NCBI RefSeq assembly: GCF_030052815.1
Contig: NC_079498.1
Coordinates: 73,270,992 to 73,334,991 of the forward strand
Length of the DNA stretch: 64,000 nucleotides
Direction of reading: 5' to 3'
Source: Hevea brasiliensis
Lineage: Eukaryota > Streptophyta > Magnoliopsida > Malpighiales > Euphorbiaceae
Part shown: one piece after another, positions 1-12,496 of the stretch
Layout: each line of letters starts with the position of its first letter
Numbering within the stretch: position 1 is the stretch's first letter
Translations under genes and position numbers: made by a program
Notes under the pieces: generated by a model
Databases searched by the model: none
The model's input: only the letters and a program-made list of their open reading frames with translations
What the model was told of the DNA's origin: nothing

Positions 1-1934
1 AAGTGTTGATGAAGTGTTTATGTGTGTAGGAATAAATTGGATAATGTATACTAAATGTATATGTGAAAGTACACTTGATTTTGGAAGCTTGGAAAGCTAA
101 TTGAAGAAAATTGCAATCGACAATTTGAAGTGTGGACCAAAATATGTTGTTTCATAGTTTGGTTTATGGAATTAGTATTGTTGAATTATGGTGCTTGTTG
201 TGGCAGCATGTATATGTGTATAGAGGTTTGAATATGGACATGTAAATGAGCTTGTCATGTGGTTAAATTGTTTGTAATTTGGACTTGGAAAATTCTGTAC
301 TATAATGTGCATATTGAATGTGATTACAAGCTGCCAAAATGACCAAAAATATGTTGTGAAATGTGTTAATGGTAAAGTACAAAACAGAAATGACATGGAA
401 GAGATAACTTGGTAGGCATAGGATGTGTATTTGATGAGTGATGAACAATGAACAATAGGGCAGTGTATGTTTTGGCTTAGAACCTTAAGTGTGTGACTCC
501 AATTGGTATGAGACCAATTGGAGGTGAAACTAGGCACAAAATGTGCCAAATTTTATACAGGAATCTTACCAAAATTCTGCTTGGAAGATGGCTTGAAATG
601 ACCAAATCCGGATTAGTACATTGTAAGCCTGAAAACTGACCATTTGGGCAGCAGTTAGTATTTTGGCCATAACTCACTCAAAACAGGTCCAATTGACCTG
701 AAATTTTTTCCATGAATATTTAAGACATATATCTACAATTCTTATGAAGACACCAAAGCCCAGAAATGGCCAGAACCAAGCCAAATAGCTTGCACAATTC
801 AGGCCCAAAAATTGGCCGAACCAAAAGTGACCTAAAAATGACCTAAAATGACCATTTTAGTACATTTTGACTAACAATAGTAAAATGACCATAACTTGGT
901 CTAGTAAACTCAGAATGACCTGAAATTTTGCCCCACGTGCAATAAGACATAGACCTACAAGTTTGTAGTTTTGATCGAAACCCGAAAACTAAGGGAACTA
1001 GGTCATCCGGCTAGGTCAAATTAGTATACCGAAATCTGGCAAATTGCAATAAAGTGCAATATACATGGAAATGAATTTGGTAGCATGTACCAACTCTAAA
1101 AGGCTATAAAATGTGACATATTGGTAACATTAAAATTGACTCACTTAGAGTGCATCAAAGGTCAACATTATAGATTGACTAATGAAATGAATTGAAGGGA
1201 ATAGTACCAAGAAAATTTAAATATTAGATTTTATTGTTAGAAACAAATTCATTGAGTACTGAAACACTTTAAATTGTGTATTTCAGTTGAAAAGGATATT
1301 GAGAAGCATAAGGAACACTGAGTCAGGGCCAAGAGGCATATATCAGAGGTTTGTGCACAGTAGTTATTTCTTTTGAATTTTTCAATTGAAATAAATTATG
1401 ATTATTTGTATGTTATTGTTTTAAATTGTGTTTGTGCACAGTAATTTTGACTTCTCATTTTCTACTTAAAAATTTAATTGAACATTATAGTTTTAAATTA
1501 TGTTCGTGCACGATACTTTTATATTCACTGCTTTTACTAGCAAATTTATTTGGAGAAATGAGTTATGAATGATTTTTTCTTGTTTTGGTTTTGGAAATAT
1601 TATTTGGAAATTATTGTGTTGCCAACTTTGCAAATGGAAATTTTGAGATAAAATGTGATTTGTGGTTTGTATGAAATATTGTGATTTGAAATTGTTTTGA
1701 TTCACACTTGGCATGACAATGTTATTATATTCCTCCCTCTTTGACTTATCAGTCTAAGGTGAGTGTGATTATGTTCATCCCTCTTTGACTTGCCAGTCTG
1801 AGGTGAGTGTGGATGAGTAATCATTATTTAGCTAGCTTCCTCCCTCATTGATTTTGATTATTGGGGATGAGTGTGTCTTGTCGTGGTGTACAACAAAGCA
1901 TGTGGGGAAAAATTATGTCATGGCCTAAACTACG

Positions 1935-2150
1935 TTATTCAGTTATTTGATCAAATGGTGTTATTAGCAAAACTGTATTATTCAGTTATTTGATTAAATG
2001 GTGTTATTGATTGGCAAAACTGTATTATTCAGTTATTTGATCAAATGGTGTTATTGATTAGCAAAACTGTATTATTCAGTTATTTGATCAAATGGTGTTA
2101 TTGATTGGCAAAACTGTGTTATTCAATTGTTTGATCAAATTTGTGTTATA
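1935..2150. repeat. 48-bp LTR minisatellite, about 5 units
   Basis: The unit, built around TTATTTGATCAAATGGTG and ending in GGCAAAACTGTATTATTCAG, repeats about five times. The matching 3' LTR has about four units. The first unit is shortened and one carries GATTAAAT in place of GATCAAAT. It lies in U3 about 70-280 bp upstream of the TATA-like box. Confidence 0.85.
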
Positions 2151-2213
2151 TGAACTTTGTAAATTGTGAAATGGAATTGTGAATTATTTGATTTGTGAAT
2201 TGTCAATAAAAGA

Positions 2214-2294
2214 TTTATATATCGCATTTCAAATTGTTATTGTGCACCACTGAGTAAATTTTACTCAGCGATAGCTTTTCATTGCTGTCGCAGG
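2214..2294 (+). promoter_or_regulatory. LTR promoter core: TATA-like box and paired hairpins
   Basis: TTTATATAT at 2214-2222 follows an AATAAA-containing stretch. About 28 bp downstream lies a near-perfect palindrome (2250-2268, stem CTGAGTAAA / TTTACTCAG), then a second stem (GCGATAGC / GCTGTCGC with one G-U pair, about 2267-2292). The spacing puts transcription start at or just before the first hairpin, so R would open with two hairpins. The promoter role is inferred from position and conservation among the LTRs of this window. Confidence 0.55.
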
Positions 2295-2892
2295 TAGATA
2301 AACTGACAGGGCAGCAGACTAGGCTACTAATACTACACTGAGAGATCATCAGGTATAATGAGTATACCATAGTTTGCATTTTGTATTGTAATGTATGTTC
2401 ACTGTATGTATATAGTGTTTTTGATTTTGAGCAGTTGTAAATTAAAATTGTACATTGAAATTGTAAAATAAATTACAAATTATTTTGGATTGTAAATATC
2501 GTGATATATTTCTTTTATCTTAGCCTTTGAAATTACTGAAAAATTATTGTGGATTTGAGTTGACTAAATGTTGGAGTTTGAGATTGAGAAATATATTTGA
2601 AGTGCTTTTTACAGGTTTTTAAAGAACTGTTTTATTCAAAATATAGATGACACTCTGCCAAAATTTTTACAGGAATTATTAATACTTTAAATGTGTTATT
2701 TGGTTTCACTTCAGAAAAAAAAAAAATTTACACCTGTCAATAGTGCTCACCACTGTAAAAAGAAGTAAGAAAAGTTTTAAAATCCCTTGTAGTGTATTTA
2801 ATGGGTTATCAGTAGACGAAGTTGGTAATTCATTAGGTATACTACAGGATCATGTTATGCCTTACGGAGGGGTAGGGTGTGACATGTTTTAG

Positions 2893-2904
2893 TGGTATCA
2901 GAGC
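2893..2904 (+). other. Primer binding site of element A (tRNA-iMet)
   Basis: TGGTATCAGAGC, complementary to the 3' end of plant initiator tRNA-Met, lies 8 bp after the LTR end. This is the standard primer for plant Ty3/gypsy chromoviruses. Confidence 0.92.
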
Positions 2905-3074
2905 AAAGTTTTTAAATTCTATTTTCACCTGTAATTTGAATATTCTTTCTTCATAGTACAATTGCTCAATGTCATTGTTTGATACATACAGTACATTACA
3001 ATATAAAAATGCATTAACGGGAGGAAATCTCCTTGTGTTATTTGTTCAGGAGGTCTAAGATCCTCAAATTAACT

Positions 3075-4355
3075 ATGGAAAAGGGTGATCGTTCAGTCGA
3101 TCAATCGATAGAGGCTGAGGTGCAAGGGGATGCTCCAGCCCTACACAATGTCAGTGGATCAGCCGCACCACCCCCTTCAGTACCGCAGTTTCCTTCTCAG
3201 TTCTGTTAGCAGATGGCTGCAACGTTCCAACAAATGGCTGGTAATGTGCCTACTCAAGTCCTACTACAGACACCAGTGGTACAACCACAGTCTTGTGCTA
3301 GGCAGTATGAAAAATTGATGAAATATGAGGCTACTGAGTTCAAGGGGACAGTAGATCCTCTAGAGGCAGAACAGTGGTTAGAGAGAATGGATAGGTGTTC
3401 AAGAAACTGCACTGCACAAAGGAGCTCAGATTTGAATATTCAGTGTCTCAGCTATAGGGGATGCATATGACTGGTGGGAAACCATTCCCCATAGTCCGGT
3501 AGAACCTTCAGTGCTAACATGGAATGATTTTCTATGGGAGTTCAGACAAAAATATGTCCCTGATGCTTATGTGGGCTAGAAGCTACAAGAGTTCCTAAGT
3601 CTGAAACAGGAGAGTAGATTAGTGGCTGAATATGAAAGGAAATTTTCCCGCTTGAGCCATTATGCAATAAGTCTACTTTCTACTAGTAGGGAGAGATATA
3701 AGAGGTTTGAAACCGACTTGAAGCCTAGTATCAGATTACAAGTGGTCGGATTCAAACATAACAACTTCTCTGAGCTTTTTTCTCAAGCACTAGAATTAGA
3801 AAGAATTGAATCTGAAGCGGCCCCTGAGAAAAAGAAATCAGATAAGACAGAAAAAGAGGGAAAGTCAATAGAACAGAGTTCCAGTGGTCCTACTGGAAAG
3901 AGGAAAAACTTTGGGGGACACAATAGAGGTGGTAAGAAGTCTGGTAGACATAGATCTTCTGGACAAAAATCACCCCGATCAGATCAGCAAACTCAGCAGA
4001 AACCCAAAAATGCGCTGTCAGATCGACTTTGTGAAACTTGTGGTAAACCACATAGTGGGGTATGTTATAGAGCCATAGGAGCATGTTTTAATTGTTGAGA
4101 GACTGGTCATTTTGCTAGGGATTGTGTAAATCCATGCCATTCTGGATCATTTACTACACCAGAGGGATCAACCTAAGTTTCTACCCCAAGAGTTCACCAT
4201 CAGTTAGTAGAGGCAGAGGTAGAGGTAGGGGTAGTACACCTAGAAGTCAGAGTACTGTGAATCAGCCAGAACAAGGTGATGCTTCAGCTAGAGTATACGC
4301 TATACAACAGAGGGAAGAGGCTGAGACTTTTGACATCATTGCTGGTACTCTCTAA
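3075..4355 (+). pseudogene. gag: gag of element A (broken)
   Basis: Structural polyprotein of a Ty3/gypsy element: N-terminal Q/P-rich arm, capsid core (ATEFKGTVDPLEAEQWLERM, then DAYDWW-like, then YVPDAYV), basic KR/RG-rich tail and zinc knuckles (CETCGKPHSGVC, then CFNC-x4-H-x4-C). The ATG at 3075 opens the same frame as the capsid start and matches the gag starts of elements B, C and E. It is dead: an in-frame stop at 3207, one-base deletions near 3395, 3458 and 4183, a stop at 3577, and a TGA at 4096 inside the last zinc knuckle. It ends in TFDIIAGTL just before the protease remnant. Gag from related copies would have to be supplied in trans. Confidence 0.88.
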
Positions 4356-4616
4356 ACTAGTAACTAATATATATATGTATTGTTTGACTTGGGGTCTGCA
4401 TACTTTTATGTTAGTACCAGTATTGTTTGCCATCCTGCTGTCCCTCATTTAAAAAAAATAATAATAATAATAATAAAATTTGTTAGTTACCTAAAAGTAA
4501 GTTATAGTAATGGAATTGCTCTAGATGAAGGCAAAGATGTTACAGTTAGTAATTGTCAATGGATATTGTAATCAAAATAAGTCTCGGATATTACTGAATT
4601 CGAAAAGGATAAAAGA
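4356..4616 (+). pseudogene. Protease remnant and start of A's 3' tail
   Basis: Just after gag comes VLFDLGSAYFYVSTSIV, a decayed copy of the LTR-retrotransposon protease active-site region (FDPGSTHSYVSASIV in element E). The rest of pol is absent. What follows is the non-coding tail shared with elements B and C, here with an (ATA)n-rich stretch at about 4451-4480 and about 250 bp missing relative to C. It stops at 4616, the AAAGA target site of element E, and resumes at 39097. Confidence 0.75.
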
Positions 4617-4669
4617 TATAACACCCCTATCGGTATAGCCTGGTATATTTTACTGTTCCGGTGACCGGT
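4617..4669 (+). mobile_element. E 5' LTR, first fragment
   Basis: The first 53 bp match the start of the E 3' LTR at 24521 (AACACCCCTAT..TATAACCTGGTATATT). It is cut after CCGGT by solo LTR D and resumes at 8832. Confidence 0.9.
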
Positions 4670-5399
4670 TGTCACACCCTACCCCTTTGTAAGGCATAAC
4701 ATGATCCCGTAGTATACCTAATGAATTACCAACTCCGTCTACTGATAACCCATTAAATACACTACAAGGGATTTTAAAAACTTTTCTTACTTCTTTTACA
4801 GTGGTTAGCACTATTTACAGGTGTTAAAAACCTTTTTGAACTGAAGTGATAGAACTAACACATTTCAATTATTTGGAATTTTTGTAAAAATTTTTGGTAG
4901 AGTGCCATCTATATGTTGGATAAAACACTTCTTCAGAAAAACCTGTAAAAAGCACTTCAATATATATTTCCAAATCTCAACTCCAACATGTTTCTCAACA
5001 CAAATCCACAATAATTTTTCAAAGACTGAGATACAAGAAATATAATACAATTTTCATAAGTCCAAATAACTCATAATTTATTTTACAACTTTAATGTACA
5101 ATTTTCATTTAAAACTGCTCAAAACCAAGAACACTATATACATACAGTGAACATACATTACAATATAAAATGCAGAATATAGTATACTCAATATACCCGA
5201 TGATTTCTCGCTGAATGTACTAGCAGCCTAGTCTGCTTACTGTCGATCTGTCTACTGCGATAAAGAATGAAAAGCTATCACGAGTAAAATTTACACATGG
5301 TGCACAATAACAATTTGAAATGCGATATATAAATCTTTTATTGTGATTCACAAATCAAATGATTCACAATTCCATTTCACAATTTACAAAATTCACCTA

Positions 5400-5635
5400 A
5401 CACAAATTTGATCAAGTAATTGAATAATACCGTTTTGCAAATCAATAACACAATTCGATCAAATAACTGAATAATACCGTTTTGCAAATCAATAACACAA
5501 TTCGATCAAATAACTGAATAATACCGTTTTGCAAATCAATAACACAATTTGATCAAATAACTGAATAATACCGTTTTGCAAATCAATAACACAATTCGAT
5601 CAAATAACTGAGTAACACAATGTTGCCAATCGATA
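5400..5635. repeat. 48-bp LTR minisatellite in D, about 5 units
   Basis: The unit contains CAATTCGATCAAATAACTGA and ACCGTTTTGCAAATCAATAA, the reverse complement of the repeat in A. The D units share private changes (TTCGATC, ATACCG), which suggests homogenisation within this LTR. Confidence 0.82.
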
Positions 5636-5947
5636 ACATAATTTAGGCCATGACACAATTTTTCTCCACACATGCCGTGTTGTACACCACGACAAGACAC
5701 ACTCACCCCAATAATCGAAATCAATGAGGGAGGAATATATCAACAGTGTCATGCCAAATGTGAATCAAAACAATTTCAAATCACAATATTTCATACAAAC
5801 CATAAATCACATTTTATCTCAAAATTTCCATTTGCAAAGTTGGCAATACAATAAGTTCCAAATAATATTCCCAAAAACAAAGTAATAAAAAATTATTCAT
5901 AACTCATTTCTCCAAATAAATTTGCTAGTAAAAGCAGTGAATATAAA

Positions 5948-6450
5948 AGTATTGTGCACGGACACAATTTAAAATAATAACATACAAAATAATCGTAATT
6001 TATTTTAATTGAAAATTTCAGAAGAAATAGCTATTGTGCACAAACACAATTTAAAATAATAACATAGAAATAATCATAATTTATTTCAATTGAAAAATTC
6101 AAAAGAAATACTTATTGTGCACAAAAACAATTTAAAACAATAACATATAATTAATCATATGAAATATTATTCAGAGTAAAATCAGTTGAAAACTAGTTGT
6201 GCATAAACACAATTTAAAACAATAACATATAAATAATCGTAATTTATTTCAATTGAGAAATTCAAAAGAAATACTTATTGTGCACAAACATAATTTAAAA
6301 CAATAACATATAAATAATCGTAATTTATTTCAATTGAAAAATTCAAAAGAAATACTTATTGTGCAAAAACACAATTTAAAATAATAATATAGAAATAATC
6401 ATAATTTATTTCAATTAAAAAATTCAAAAGAATTAATTATTGTGCACAAA
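5948..6450. repeat. About 83-bp LTR tandem repeat in D, about 6 units
   Basis: The unit runs TATTGTGCACAAACACAATT, then AAAACAATAACATA, then AATCATAATTTATTTCAATT and GAAAAATTCAAAAGAAAT. One unit is diverged (6145-6200). The same array occurs in B and C; A has only one to two units. Confidence 0.8.
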
Positions 6451-8831
6451 GCTCTGATAACTGTCTCTTGGCTCTGACTGAGTGTTTCCTTCCCCTCCCT
6501 GAGTCTTTGCTAACTGAGAAACACAATTTGAAGTGTTTCAGTACTCATTTAAACTGTCTCTAACGATAATGCTTGATAATTAATTCACTGAATTCATTTA
6601 TTTGCTTAGTCAACCTACTATGTCGACCCTTGGTACATTCTAGGTAATTTAGGTTTTAATGTCATTAATATGTCACATTCGATAGTCTTTTAGGGTTGGT
6701 ACATGTTACCAAATTCATTTCCGTGTATACTGCATTTTCTTGCGATTTCCTAGATTCCGGGATACTAGTTTGACCTAGCCGGACGACCTAGTTTCCTCGG
6801 TTTTCGAGTTTCGGTCAAAACTACAAACTTGTAGATCTATGTCTTATTGCACGCGAGGCAAAATTTCAGGTCATTCCGAGTTATGTAGACCAAGTTATGG
6901 TCATTTTACTATTGCTGGTCAAATTGCACCAAAATTGGTCACTTTAGGTCATTTTAGGTTCGGCCAGTTTTTGGACCCGAATTTGTGCAAGCTGTTTGAC
7001 TTACTTATGGTAATTTATGGGCTTTGGTGTCTTCATAAGACTTGTAGATATGGGTCTTAACTATTCATGGTTAAAATTTCAGGTCAATTGAACCTGTTTT
7101 GAGTGAGTTATGGCCTAAACACTAACTGCTGCCCAAATGGTCAATTTTCAGGCCTCATTTGCACTTAATCTGGATTTGGTCATATTTCAAGCTACCTTGC
7201 AAGCAGAATTTTGGCAAGCTTTCTTCATGAAGGTTGGCACATTTTGTGCCTAGTTTCACCTCCAATTGGTCTCATACCAATTGGAGCCACACACTTAAAG
7301 TTATAGGCCTAAAACTCAAACTGCCTTATTGAAATTCTTGCATACACATCAAGCATCACTTTTAACACTCACCAAACTTAACATTCAAACTAATTCTGGC
7401 TTTACCACAACCTAAACATAATTCACAACACATTATAGGTCATTTTGGCAGCTTACAATTACATTCAACATACACCAGCAAGTGCAGAATTTTTCAATCC
7501 AATTTACAACAATTCAATCACCTTTTTATGCTCATTTACATGTCCCACTTCACACCACCTTACACACACTCAAACTGCCATAACAACCAACACATTTTAA
7601 CATCATTATTCCATAAACCAAGCATGAATTCCAGCATTCTTCAAGGGTTAGCAAACTGCCACAATGGTACACTTACATTCCATTACTTTCCAAGCTTTAA
7701 ATTTCATTTTACCTTTACATATACTAAGTATACATCACCTAAACAATTTCCTACACAATATATATTTAATCAATCATTTAATTCACCATTTACAAGCACA
7801 ATTAAACTGCCTTCAAGGTGCTTCCATGGCTACCAAAATTACACATTCCCATTCAACATCAAACCTTAAAAATTTCTTCATAATTCAAACACCCATAACA
7901 TGCTTACAAACTTTAACAAAACAATATTCAAAAACTCAAACTTACCTATGGATGAGACTTCTTAAATCTTCACCAAAACTTCTTGAAATTGTTATCAAAC
8001 TCTTCCTTGTGATGTGGGGATAAACTTTAATGAAGACAAGTGTGGGAAAAGATGGCTTGATCATGGAGTTGTAATGGTTTGAAGGTGGGTGGCCATGGGA
8101 GGGTTTGAAAGCTTTCATGCGGCAATGGAACTTTTAAATTGAAGAAGATGACTTGCAGATTGGTTAGTGGATTTACACCTGCCCATTGAGTATTTAATTT
8201 AATCCATAGTGGTCCACTCACCTTAATTAAACTATATTATATGTTTTAATTGATAATTACACCATTTACTCTCCATTTTTGCTATTTACATTAGGTACCC
8301 CTAAATTAATTTTTCATTATATTTTCCAAGTGCAATATTATTTATTTTTAATGGAAATTTAGGTCAAAAGACAATTCGGGATGTCAAATGACCACAATGC
8401 CCCTGTTCGGGTTGCATTGCCGATTTTTCGGTAACACCGAGTTTTATCCGTTTTTCGATTTCTCACTTTTCTTTGTACTAATTATTTAATTTTTCTTTGA
8501 TATTTCTAATGATATTTATACTTCAATAAATATTTATTCGAGTCCTAAAAATATTTTCCAGGGTTCCCCGCGGTCCAGGGCTAGTCAACGGTCCACGCCG
8601 TGACTTCCCGATGCGGTCACCCATCGCCAGGGTTCTCGGCTTGCTTAACTTAATTGCATTTCTTTACTATTATTTTTCCTTTGTTTTTCTTGTATTTTCT
8701 TCTCTTGTATTTCATTATTTTATGTCTCCTCACATATATCGAAGTGTAATTCTAGGCATTCTAGCTGTCCGGACAACATTGGTCACCGGAACAGTAGAAC
8801 GCACTACCGAACTTAGGGGTGTTACACCGGT

Positions 8832-11800
8832 GTCGGTCCAGACAATTAAGGGGATTAGAACCACACTTAAGACGACTAGATAAGCTATAAACACAAATAA
8901 TTAGTAATTGTCAATTAGTTAAGTATAAATAAGAAAAACAGAACATAAGAAGTTAAACGAGCTGAGAATCACAGCAATGGGTGACCTTCTCGGGAAGGAC
9001 TGCGAAGTCATTTTAAACTCAAATTTCGAACCTTAAAATGTGACGCCGCGGTCCTTAGTACCATTACGAACACAGTGGAAAAGAGAAAATCACGAAAAAG
9101 AACTGTTAAGGTAGTCAAATAATTAAGTCAGGGAGCCAAAAGAAATATTGAATTATTTGCAAACCGGGTTAAACTGGTGAGGGGCAATTTGGTCAATTGA
9201 CCCCGAGAGCTGACTCCTGACCTAACTGTCAAATAAAAATAGAGAAAAGAAAATTTCAGAGTCAGGAATTAAATTAAAGAACTAATAAATAATAAATAGA
9301 AAAAAAAAGAAAAAAAAAAGTTAAAAACGTAATGACATCAACATGGTGACATCATACATGAGGTCATAATTAATTTTTAATTACTTGATAATTTGACTAA
9401 GTCAATTAAAGGATAAATATACAAAATAAAGAAATAAAATCCATTTCTCTTCTTCCCTTCCAAGCTGGCCGAAACCCATCTCTCTCCCTCCTCCATGGGT
9501 GTCCACCATTAAAGAGTTATTCAACCTTGAATAACTTGAAGTTCTTCTGCTAAAATTGACCCTAAACCCTAGAAAGCATCTTAAGAACCCTAGATAAGAA
9601 GTATAGAAGAAAGAAGGAGGAAGAAAAATAGAAAATTGGAGTTTTGGGAATCCAAAGCAAAGGTTAGTATTCTAACTTTCAATTATCTAATCAAATGCAT
9701 GTTTAGTTATTTAAATGAACTTAGAAACTAAAGAAATGAGATGAAATTAATTATTGGAGGATCAAACCTAAATTTCGATCAACTAGGGTTTTGATGTGTG
9801 TATGCATGAGTTTGATAGATTTAAAAGTGTATGTGATCTTTTTTGAGATGAAGAAACATGTATATAGGCTTTGAATCAATCAAACGCAAAGAATTGGTAA
9901 ACTAGGGTTGGACACTTAGGGTTTAGAGACAAAAAAGTGAGAAATGGGTAAATAATATGATTGACATAGTTTGAAGTGGGAAATGGTCAATGGTGACCAA
10001 ATGAAGTGTGTTGAAAGTGTTGGAGTTGAGATCAAATTCGGATTGAGTGTGGTCATGCTGCTGGTAGCATGACCAAGGTCCCTTTAAGGGAACAAAAATG
10101 AAAATTTGCAAGTCCAATTGGTATGAGACCAATTGGGAATGAAAATAGACACTAAATGACACAATTTTCATTTAGGAAGCATGCCCAAAAAGTGACTAAA
10201 ACCTAGTGAATAAATTGACCAAATCCGGAAAATCTCAGTCTACCCTATACAAAATGACCAAATGAACAGTGTTTGTTCATTTGGCTATAACTTGAGCTAG
10301 GCAGGTCTAAATGACCTGAACATTTACCAGTGGACATTTGAGATATAGACCTAAAACTTTTATGAAGAACACAAACCCAAATTATGCCATTAACCAAGTC
10401 ATTTGGCCACCCAAAGTTGTTGACCCAAAACTGCCAGAAGCAAAATTTGCCTAGAAAACTGGGTTGAGTCTAATCTGGCAGCTATGGTTCAAATGGCTAT
10501 AACTTGAGCTACAAAACTCCAATTTGAGTGATTCAAAAAGGAGAATAAACTTAAGACAATAGGGAACATTTTCTATGGAGAATGTTTTGCCAAATTCTAA
10601 CAGTAAAATGACCAATGGAACAGTGCAACCTTAGACACCAAAACTGAAAATTTATCAAATTCGCCTAAAAGACTTAGAATTTGAGTAAACAACCAAAACC
10701 AACAAATTTAGTGACCAAAATGTGGTATGTGGGTGAAGTTGGAATTCCCATATCTATTAAGCCTTAGAAAGTCAACAAATTGACTTGAATAGTGTAGTGA
10801 ATAGTAACCCCAAAACACAAAAATTTAAAGAACATCGAGTTTAGCACATTAGAGCTAGGAAAAAGTGAAGTTAAATTTATTTTTGGATTTATGTTAAGTT
10901 ATGGTACTGAAACACTGTAAAATTGTGTGTTTCAGTTGAAAAGAACACCGAGAAAGAACCTGAGGAATCGAGCCAAGGCCAAGAGGCGACTCGCTTGAGG
11001 TTTGTGCACAACGTATAATTTCTGTAAATTATTTTCTGCATATTGTTTTGAATAATTAGAAATAGTGAATTATGACATTATTTATGATGCTTTGATTTAA
11101 ATTGTGGAAAGTTAATTGTGTATATTTGAAATGACAATGTTTAACAAATCGTTAAGATAAGTTTTAAAATCACAGTGTCATGACCATATATTTGAATACC
11201 TCACTAGCATGACTAGTGGGGGTAATCAGTTTCCAATTTTGATTCCTTCTCTGGATGAAATGTTGAGGTGTGTGCAAGTAGAAGAGGAAATTGGATGGAT
11301 ATCCATATTTGAGCTAGCTAGCCTTGTGATGTGACTTCTCCTTAGCCTCTGGCTATTGAGATTATATTTGTTTCGAATGGCATGATATAACTGTGGGTTT
11401 TATGAATGTGTTTTGATCCTTTGAAATGAAATTGTTTGGATTAAAATCTCATAATTCATGTTTTGTATTTAATTCTCATGTTCAGTCCAATTTTTGAATA
11501 AATGTGATTTAAATTCTGCATAAAGATTATTTTAGTATGTTGTGCACCACTGAGTCCTAGTACTCAGCGATAGCTGTTATTGCTGTCGCAGATATAGAGA
11601 CTAGAGGAGCAGCAGATTGAGCTGCTAAGGATAGGGTAGCTACCTACTTGAAGTATTCGGGTATGATTTATACCCTGACTGTAAATATTCATTTTGATGA
11701 ATGTATTGCATGTAATTGTATGGACATGTAAATTTGGTCTTGAGCAGCTTGTATAAAGCTTATATTAAGTTTGTAATAAATTTTAGTTTGAATTTCTCTC

Positions 11801-12308
11801 AATGTAAATTTTTGCAATAGTGTATATAAGTTACTTTGTCATTAATGAAATATGTATGGTAGCATTTATTTTGAATTGAATGAAATTCATTAATGGTATT
11901 TGATGATTGTTGGATATTGAAAATGGTGGATTTGAATTTTTGAAAGTCGTTAAATGTGTTGAAATTGATTGAGATGATTGTGAATTTGAAAAAGTGGTTG
12001 TGAAAAATTATTAGAAGTGCTTTTTTTAGGTATTTGAAGAACTGTTTTCTCAAAATACAGATGGAACTCTGGCAAAATTTTTATAAAATTTGCGAAAAAA
12101 TAAAATGGGCCAAAAATATTAACTAGCTTTAATTTTAATTAAATGTTTTAAATACCTATTAAAAAATGCTCACCACTTAGCAAAACTAAGAAAATTGTTT
12201 TAAAATCCCTTGTAGGGTACTTAATGAGTTATCGGTAGGTAAAATTCGGTAGTTCATTAGGTATTCTACGGGATCATGTTATGCCTTACAGAGGGGTAAG
12301 GTATGACA
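8832..12308 (+). mobile_element. E 5' LTR, main fragment
   Basis: Resumes after the second CCGGT copy with GTCGGTCCAGACAATTAAGG, as in the uninterrupted E 3' LTR at 24571. It ends in GTATGACA directly before the PBS. The conserved U3 block lies at about 8948-9055, and the start-site hairpin (CTGAGT..ACTCAG) at 11550-11567, followed by the GCGATAGC..GCTGTCGC stem. No coding region is supported; this LTR is clearly different in sequence from the A/B/C/D type except at these short conserved blocks and the termini. Confidence 0.9.
11550..11592 (+). promoter_or_regulatory. Paired hairpins near predicted start site of E LTR
   Basis: After GTGCACCA comes CTGAGTCCTAGTACTCAG (6-bp stem), then GCGATAGC-loop-GCTGTCGC. 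This is the same two-hairpin arrangement as in element A, although the loop and surroundings differ. The function is inferred. Confidence 0.5.
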
Positions 12309-12316
12309 TGTTTTAG

Positions 12317-12328
12317 TGGTATCAGAGC
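12317..12328 (+). other. Primer binding site of element E (tRNA-iMet)
   Basis: TGGTATCAGAGC lies 8 bp downstream of the LTR end at 12308, in the context TGTTTTAGTGGTATCAGAGC shared with A, B and C. Confidence 0.92.
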
Positions 12329-12496
12329 AAAATTTTGAAGTATGTTTTAACTTGTGAATTTGTGTCTTTTCTTGTTAAGTACAACTGCTCAATGTCCATA
12401 TTTCTTATATACAGTGCATTACATCATAAATATGAACTAATGGAGGGAAATCTCCATGTGTTACTTGTTCAGGAGATACCCTAACTTCAGACTGAA

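Larger units (their letters stand above)
1..2884 (+). mobile_element. 5' LTR of element A (partial, left edge off window)
   Basis: This matches the complete 3' LTR at 39782-43654; base 1 corresponds to about 40819, so roughly 1.04 kb of its U3 lies left of the window. It ends in GGGTGTGACA directly before a tRNA-iMet primer binding site, which fixes the LTR end and the plus orientation. It carries a 48-bp tandem repeat, a TATA-like box and a hairpin close to the end of U3. No gene is seen; short reading frames here are chance. Element A belongs to a long-LTR, pol-less Ty3/gypsy lineage. Confidence 0.9.
4670..8826 (-). mobile_element. Solo LTR D (minus)
   Basis: A complete LTR of 4157 bp, reading TGTCACACCC...GGGTGTTACA on the plus strand, so its U3 is on the right. 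It is flanked by a perfect TSD, CCGGT (4665-4669 and 8827-8831), with no internal region. This is the expected product of LTR-LTR recombination. It is the same family as the LTRs of A, B and C. Both LTR minisatellites are present. The start-site hairpin near 5273-5300 is damaged (CGAGTAAAATTTACACA). The open frames at 7528-8023 and 8611-8883 have no recognisable product and coincide with LTR sequence. Confidence 0.93.

Noticed and set aside
5400..6450. Tandem repeats as a CRISPR array
   Set aside because: Units are contiguous minisatellites without unique spacers, in a plant LTR.
7528..8023. Overlapping frames of 113 and 119 codons as genes
   Set aside because: Low-complexity His/Thr/Phe-rich translation of AT-rich LTR D; equivalent sites in the B and C LTRs are not open.
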